Source: CAZBJJ01 sp964492245
GTDB lineage: Bacteria > Spirochaetota > Spirochaetia > Treponematales > Breznakiellaceae
NCBI GenBank assembly: GCA_964492245.1
Contig: CAZBJJ010000060.1
Span: forward strand, 1-9,271
Direction of reading: 5' to 3'
Length of the DNA: 9,271 nt
How positions within the stretch are numbered: the first letter of the stretch is position 1; each line of letters opens with the position of its first letter. A model generated the notes under the pieces. That model was given only the letters and a program-made list of their open reading frames with translations, ran no database searches and was not told where the DNA came from. Position numbers and translations under genes: made by a program. Shown piece after piece: positions 6,386 through 9,271 of this stretch.

Positions 6386-7892
6386 ATGTTTTATTATCTC
6401 CTGCTATTGTGTGCATTATATTGCTTTGGGTTAGTTCATTCCCAGTTAGTTCTCCCACTACTTGGCGGTCCCGCATTACAATAAGGCGTGAACACGTAGC
6501 TAACATCTCTTCGATTTCTGAGGATATAAAGGTTACACTGACCCCTTCTTCGGCTAGCTTTAAAACAAGTTTTTGTATTTCTACTTTTGTACCTACATCG
6601 ATTCCCCTTGTCGGCTCGTCTAGAATAAGGTACTGCGGATTTAATAAAAGCCAACGGGCAAGAATTGCCTTTTGTTGATTACCACCAGAAAGTGATTTAA
6701 TAGGCGTTTCTATGGATGCTGTTTTTATACCAAGCTGTTTAATATATTGCTGGGCATATTTATCTGCCTCTGCGCGCGACAAGGGTTTTCCAATGCCACG
6801 CAATGCCTGTAAGGCAAGGACAATGTTTTCTCGGACAGAAAGATCATCAATTATTCCATCGTATTTACGATCTTCGGATAAATATCCTATGCCTTGTTTT
6901 ATCGAATCTCTAGGCTTAGATATCTTAACAGGCCTTCCGTTTATTCGCATACTGCCGTTGATAAGCTTGTCGGCACCAAATATAGCTCGCACACATTCTG
7001 TTCTTCCCGACCCAAGTAAACCCGTAAAACCATTGACTTCTCCCTTTTTAATATGAAAATCAAAGGGTTTTATATTTGCGGTACTCGTTAAATTGCTAGC
7101 CTCATAAACTGGAACATCATCTATGTTTGGAGTATGGTGCTCTTTTTTTAATTCTGATATATCTTCAAGATTCTTACCCATCATTGCCGAGACTAGATTT
7201 ACTTTTGGCAATTCATTAGTAGTAAATTCTCCAACTAATTCACCGTTTCTTAGCACAGTAATTCTATCACTTATTTTATATACTTGATCTAAAAAGTGAG
7301 TTATAAAAATAATCCCGACACCTTTGGATTTTAAATCTCGCATTAAAGAAAAAAGTAGTTCAACTTCCTGTTCGTCTAGGGACGAGGTAGGTTCATCTAA
7401 AATTAAGACCTTACATTCCATATCTACGGCTCGGGCAACAGCAATCATTTGTTGAACTGCCAGTGAACAAGAGCCAAGTTGTTCTCTGCTTTGAACGGGT
7501 ATTTTCAATTTCTGTAAAATATCGGTAGCCTTGGATTCCATTTTTTTCGCATTAACTAGATAGCTCCCATCTCGTCCAATAAAAATATTCTCTGCTACAG
7601 TTAAATTTGGACAAAGCGAAATTTCTTGATACACAGTACTTATTCCCATTTTTTGGGCTTCCTGCGGGGAACGAATTGTAACATGACTGTCAGTTCCGTC
7701 AATGCTTATAGTGCCACTTTCTTTTAAATGAACGCCAGTTAATACTTTAATTAAGGTAGATTTCCCTGCACCGTTTTCGCCCATAAGTGCATGAATCTCC
7801 CCCTTATTAAGAGTGAAATCTACATTGTGTAAAGCCTTTACCCCGGGAAAAGATTTGCTTACCTTGCGCATTGCTAAAACTATGTCGCTCAT
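6369..7892 (-). CDS. ytfR: Sugar ABC transporter ATPase with two ABC domains, YtfR-like
   Basis: 507 residues, two fused nucleotide-binding domains as in RbsA/MglA/YtfR. Domain 1: Walker A GENGAGKST (38-46), Q-loop Q89, a variant signature CSLAVQQ (142-148) and Walker B VLILDEPTSSLD (162-173). The form 'S-x-A-x-QQ' in place of LSGGQ is typical of YtfR-type first domains. Domain 2: degenerate Walker A GLLGSGRT (291-298) lacking the catalytic Lys, as is normal in this family, then LSGGNQQ (401-407) and LILDEPTRGID (422-432). The protein energises the two permeases from the cytoplasmic face. It is the second gene of the transport operon, 92 nt after the binding-protein stop. The start at ATG 7892 has only a weak AGG upstream, so translation is probably lower than that of the binding protein. 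Its 3' end overlaps the next permease by 17 nt. Confidence 0.94.
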   Translation of the reverse strand: MSDIVLAMRKVSKSFPGVKALHNVDFTLNKGEIHALMGENGAGKSTLIKVLTGVHLKESGTISIDGTDSHVTIRSPQEAQKMGISTVYQEISLCPNLTVAENIFIGRDGSYLVNAKKMESKATDILQKLKIPVQSREQLGSCSLAVQQMIAVARAVDMECKVLILDEPTSSLDEQEVELLFSLMRDLKSKGVGIIFITHFLDQVYKISDRITVLRNGELVGEFTTNELPKVNLVSAMMGKNLEDISELKKEHHTPNIDDVPVYEASNLTSTANIKPFDFHIKKGEVNGFTGLLGSGRTECVRAIFGADKLINGSMRINGRPVKISKPRDSIKQGIGYLSEDRKYDGIIDDLSVRENIVLALQALRGIGKPLSRAEADKYAQQYIKQLGIKTASIETPIKSLSGGNQQKAILARWLLLNPQYLILDEPTRGIDVGTKVEIQKLVLKLAEEGVSVTFISSEIEEMLATCSRLIVMRDRQVVGELTGNELTQSNIMHTIAGDNKTYDGHK

Positions 7893-7929
7893 TATTGTTA
7901 CCTACTACGCTGAAAATTAAATTAAACAG

Positions 7930-7960
7930 GTGGCAGATACGCATGGAAGGTATCTGCCAC
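7930..7960 (-). other. Intercistronic hairpin between binding-protein and ATPase genes
   Basis: GTGGCAGATAC (7930-7940) and GTATCTGCCAC (7950-7960) form a perfect 11-bp stem with a 9-nt loop, in the 92-nt gap downstream of the binding-protein stop. On the transcript it is followed by CUGUUUAAUUUAAUUUUC, which is U-rich but has no uninterrupted U-run. It may be a leaky terminator or a 3' stabiliser that lets the binding protein be made in excess over ATPase and permeases, as known for mal-type operons. The choice between these is inference. Confidence 0.8.
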
Positions 7961-7984
7961 GAAATACAATAATAATAATCTTTT

Positions 7985-8950
7985 TTAGTCGCCTAGACCA
8001 TATTTATCAATATCAGCCTGAGTTATGGTTTTTGCATCAAAGCCTTTCTCTTCGGAAATAACTTTTTTGGTTGTAATCTCACCTCCGGCTTCAACTTTTT
8101 TTATCATGCTATCAATCACATTTGCCTGGAAAGGACTACATTGGCCATTATAGTTCCAGTTACCAGCCAACAGTTCTCGTAGGGCCCATTTGTTGCAATC
8201 AAAACCCATAATAACCACATCGCCTTTTACACCATGGGTTATTCCCGCTTCATCAAGGGCTGCAACAGCTCCCTTGGCCATACCGTCATTTTCTGCATAC
8301 ACAACATTAAATTTTTGACGCGAATTTATAACAGATTCTACTATTTTTTTTGCTTCAGCCTCGTCCCAAGTAGCAGTCTGTTGCACAACCTTATTCATTC
8401 TTTTCGAGTTAAATTCAGCATCTAGGGCCTTGGTGCGTCCAATTTGGGCATCACTACCCATTGCACCCTGAATATGTACCACATTGTATTCCGGCAAATT
8501 CTGGGCCTTCAGCCATGCAACGGCAGTATCACCCTCTTTGACCATATCCGAAACTACAGCTGCTTCATATAGGCTTGGATCGGCATTCAACATGCGGTCG
8601 AACAAAAACACCTTTATACCGGCTTCTTTCGCGTTCTTAAGAACGGTTGTCCAGCCATCGGTTGCTGCTGCCGATAATAGAATATAGTCGACGCCCTCGG
8701 TAATGAACTGCGACGCGGCATTCAGCTGCTCATCGTTTTTTAAACTATAAAAAGTGGATACCTTATAGCCATTGGCCTCGGTAAACACTTTTTCAAAGTC
8801 GGCCACATTGGCTGCACGATAACCCGATTCTGATGGTGGGTTGTTGATAATACCCACCTTAATCAAGCCCGATTCTTTTTGGCCGGCTGCAAAAACGCTT
8901 AGCGATGTACATGCCAGCAAAATTGCCATAAAACTAAAAATCTTTTTCAT
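7985..8950 (-). CDS. Secreted sugar-binding protein of the ABC transporter
   Basis: 321 residues from ATG 8950. A signal peptide (about 1-21: MKKIFSFMAILLACTSLSVF then A) is followed by AGQKES, a mature start common in spirochaetal binding proteins. Cleavage after VFA by signal peptidase I fits. The internal LLAC could be a loose lipobox giving a lipoprotein, which matters in spirochaetes. The rest is a Peripla_BP_4-type domain: SESGYR (40-45) aligns with SESGWR of E. coli YtfQ, and E220-N-D222 lies at the hinge-side HND/END motif. The long YtfQ motifs (QKQENQIKA, SGDFxRSKG) are replaced by KNDEQLNAA and ATWDEAEA, so its ligand may differ from galactofuranose. It captures sugar outside the inner membrane and delivers it to the YtfT/YjfF-like permeases. 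First gene of the operon. An upstream in-frame TTG (8962) falls on the Shine-Dalgarno itself and is rejected as start. The gene looks less AT-rich than its neighbours, which would fit high expression. Confidence 0.9.
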   Translation of the reverse strand: MKKIFSFMAILLACTSLSVFAAGQKESGLIKVGIINNPPSESGYRAANVADFEKVFTEANGYKVSTFYSLKNDEQLNAASQFITEGVDYILLSAAATDGWTTVLKNAKEAGIKVFLFDRMLNADPSLYEAAVVSDMVKEGDTAVAWLKAQNLPEYNVVHIQGAMGSDAQIGRTKALDAEFNSKRMNKVVQQTATWDEAEAKKIVESVINSRQKFNVVYAENDGMAKGAVAALDEAGITHGVKGDVVIMGFDCNKWALRELLAGNWNYNGQCSPFQANVIDSMIKKVEAGGEITTKKVISEEKGFDAKTITQADIDKYGLGD

Positions 8951-8954
8951 CTGT

Positions 8955-8960
8955 TCCTCC
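8955..8960 (-). promoter_or_regulatory. Strong ribosome-binding site for the binding protein
   Basis: GGAGGA (8960 to 8955 on the minus strand) precedes ATG 8950 by 4 nt. It is the strongest Shine-Dalgarno in the window and fixes the start. Confidence 0.9.
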
Positions 8961-8962
8961 AA

Positions 8963-8981
8963 AATAGAACATGGATAAAAT
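8963..8981. repeat. Direct repeat copy B in the transport-operon leader
   Basis: AATAGAACATGGATAAAAT is the second copy of the 19-bp element, lying just upstream of the GGAGGA ribosome-binding site of the binding-protein gene. On the transcript it would be just before the Shine-Dalgarno. Confidence 0.65.
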
Positions 8982-9042
8982 TTCAGAGATGCCCTTATTC
9001 ATCAACAGCAGCTCTTATTAGAATGGCGACGCCACCTTTGCA

Positions 9043-9070
9043 GTTAGAATGCTATTCCTACTAAAGTCAA
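9043..9070 (-). promoter_or_regulatory. Candidate promoter of the transport operon
   Basis: On the minus strand TTGACT (9070-9065, 5/6 to the -35 consensus) is followed after 16 nt by TCTAAC (9048-9043, 4/6 to the -10). Transcription would begin near 9036, leaving a leader of roughly 85 nt before ATG 8950. A weak -10 next to a good -35 would suit a promoter needing an activator such as the AraC-type regulator encoded in this window. Other AT-rich -10-like stretches exist further upstream, so the assignment is tentative. Confidence 0.4.
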
Positions 9071-9087
9071 AAGTACATGGATAAATT
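9069..9087. repeat. Direct repeat copy A in the transport-operon leader
   Basis: AAAAGTACATGGATAAATT matches copy B (8963-8981) at 16 of 19 bases in the same orientation, 106 bp away. The shared core is ACATGGATAAA. This copy abuts the candidate -35. Confidence 0.65.
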
Positions 9088-9091
9088 TATC
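9080..9091. promoter_or_regulatory. 12-bp perfect palindrome upstream of the candidate -35
   Basis: GATAAATTTATC is a perfect palindrome beginning 10 bp upstream of TTGACT (9070-9065). The position suits an activator operator. The sequence is AT-rich, so chance is a real possibility. It overlaps one copy of the 19-bp direct repeat. Confidence 0.4.
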
Positions 9092-9271
9092 ATCTTTTTT
9101 AGATTTTATTCGAAGTTTATGAATTTATGCTGATGTTTAATATTGAAGTTTCATTAATATACGAAAAGCTTACATTTATTTATTATCTGCTGCCTACTTC
9201 AAAGAATAATCCGACTTCTATATACTGAATGCCAATACACTGGCCCTCGTACCATGGGGGCATTTGAGGAG

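Larger units (their letters stand above)
8951..9271. other. Leader and upstream region of the transport operon
   Basis: This 321-bp stretch has no convincing gene. It holds the ribosome-binding site, candidate promoter, direct repeats and palindromes listed separately, then AT-rich DNA up to about 9240. The last 31 bases turn GC-rich (19 of 31). A minus-strand open frame enters from the right edge and stops at TAA 9185-9183, giving 28 residues (PQMPPWYEGQCIGIQYIEVG, then LFFEVGSR). It could be the end of an upstream gene, but I do not recognise it. No tRNA, CRISPR or insertion-sequence end is visible. Confidence 0.6.

Noticed and set aside
6712..7056. Open plus-strand frame of 114 codons inside the ATPase gene
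   Set aside because: It is antisense to the conserved second ABC domain; no independent evidence of coding.
7930..7960. Hairpin as a full rho-independent terminator ending the binding-protein transcript
   Set aside because: The following minus-strand sequence (CTGTTTAATTTAATTTTC) lacks a continuous T-run, and the ATPase gene downstream has no clear promoter of its own, so complete termination would strand the transporter genes.
8951..8962. Upstream TTG start (8962) for the secreted binding protein
   Set aside because: It would translate the GGAGGA Shine-Dalgarno itself and put acidic residues before the signal peptide; ATG 8950 gives the normal MKK start.
9254..9271. Possible plus-strand gene start ATGGGGGCATTT at the right edge
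   Set aside because: No ribosome-binding site upstream and only six codons visible.
1..9271. CRISPR array, tRNA/rRNA genes, insertion sequence or phage genes
   Set aside because: No regularly spaced repeats, cloverleaf-like sequences, transposase-like frames or terminal inverted repeats were seen on either strand.

Overview
The window (about 9.3 kb, AT-rich over most of its length) holds a self-contained sugar sensing and uptake locus. It has two gene blocks facing each other, and the 3' end of an unrelated gene lies at the left edge. The host is probably a spirochaete of the Treponema group. The pointers are the transport binding protein, whose mature N-terminus (AAGQKES) is typical of spirochaetal binding proteins, the gene styles and the AT-rich coding. 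This is an inference, not proof; a clostridial-type host cannot be excluded for the sensor block, whose architecture is best known from Clostridia.

Left edge (1-81): the last 26 codons of what looks like a heavy-metal P-type ATPase. It is GC-rich (52 of 81 bases) and ends in a tandemly duplicated 19-bp unit. Sensor/regulator block, + strand (152-4251): (i) a membrane-anchored periplasmic sugar-binding protein very like E. coli YtfQ; (ii) a two-TM LytS/YesM-type histidine kinase starting 1 nt after it; (iii) a YesN-type response regulator (REC plus AraC HTH) overlapping the kinase by 11 nt. This is the layout of the XylFII-LytS-YesN 'three-component' systems, in which an anchored binding protein passes ligand occupancy to the kinase.

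Transport block, - strand (8950 down to 4254): a secreted substrate-binding protein, a 92-nt gap with a perfect 11-bp hairpin, then a tandem-ABC ATPase (YtfR-like) and two permeases (YtfT-like, YjfF-like) with overlapping ends. Gene order matches E. coli ytfQ-ytfR-ytfT-yjfF, a galactofuranose importer. The two blocks converge with only 2 nt between their stop codons.

Inferred working: the anchored protein binds a sugar (possibly galactofuranose or another furanose), the kinase phosphorylates Asp56 of the regulator, and the regulator activates the transport promoter upstream of 8950. That leader (8951-9271) carries direct repeats and palindromes that could be its operators. The sensor protein keeps the canonical YtfQ signature motifs, while the transporter's own binding protein has lost most of them, so the sensed and transported ligands may differ. 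No sugar-degrading enzyme is encoded here. The overall architecture is known; the oddities worth checking are the ligand mismatch, an in-frame palindromic insertion in the sensor gene, and the leader repeats.
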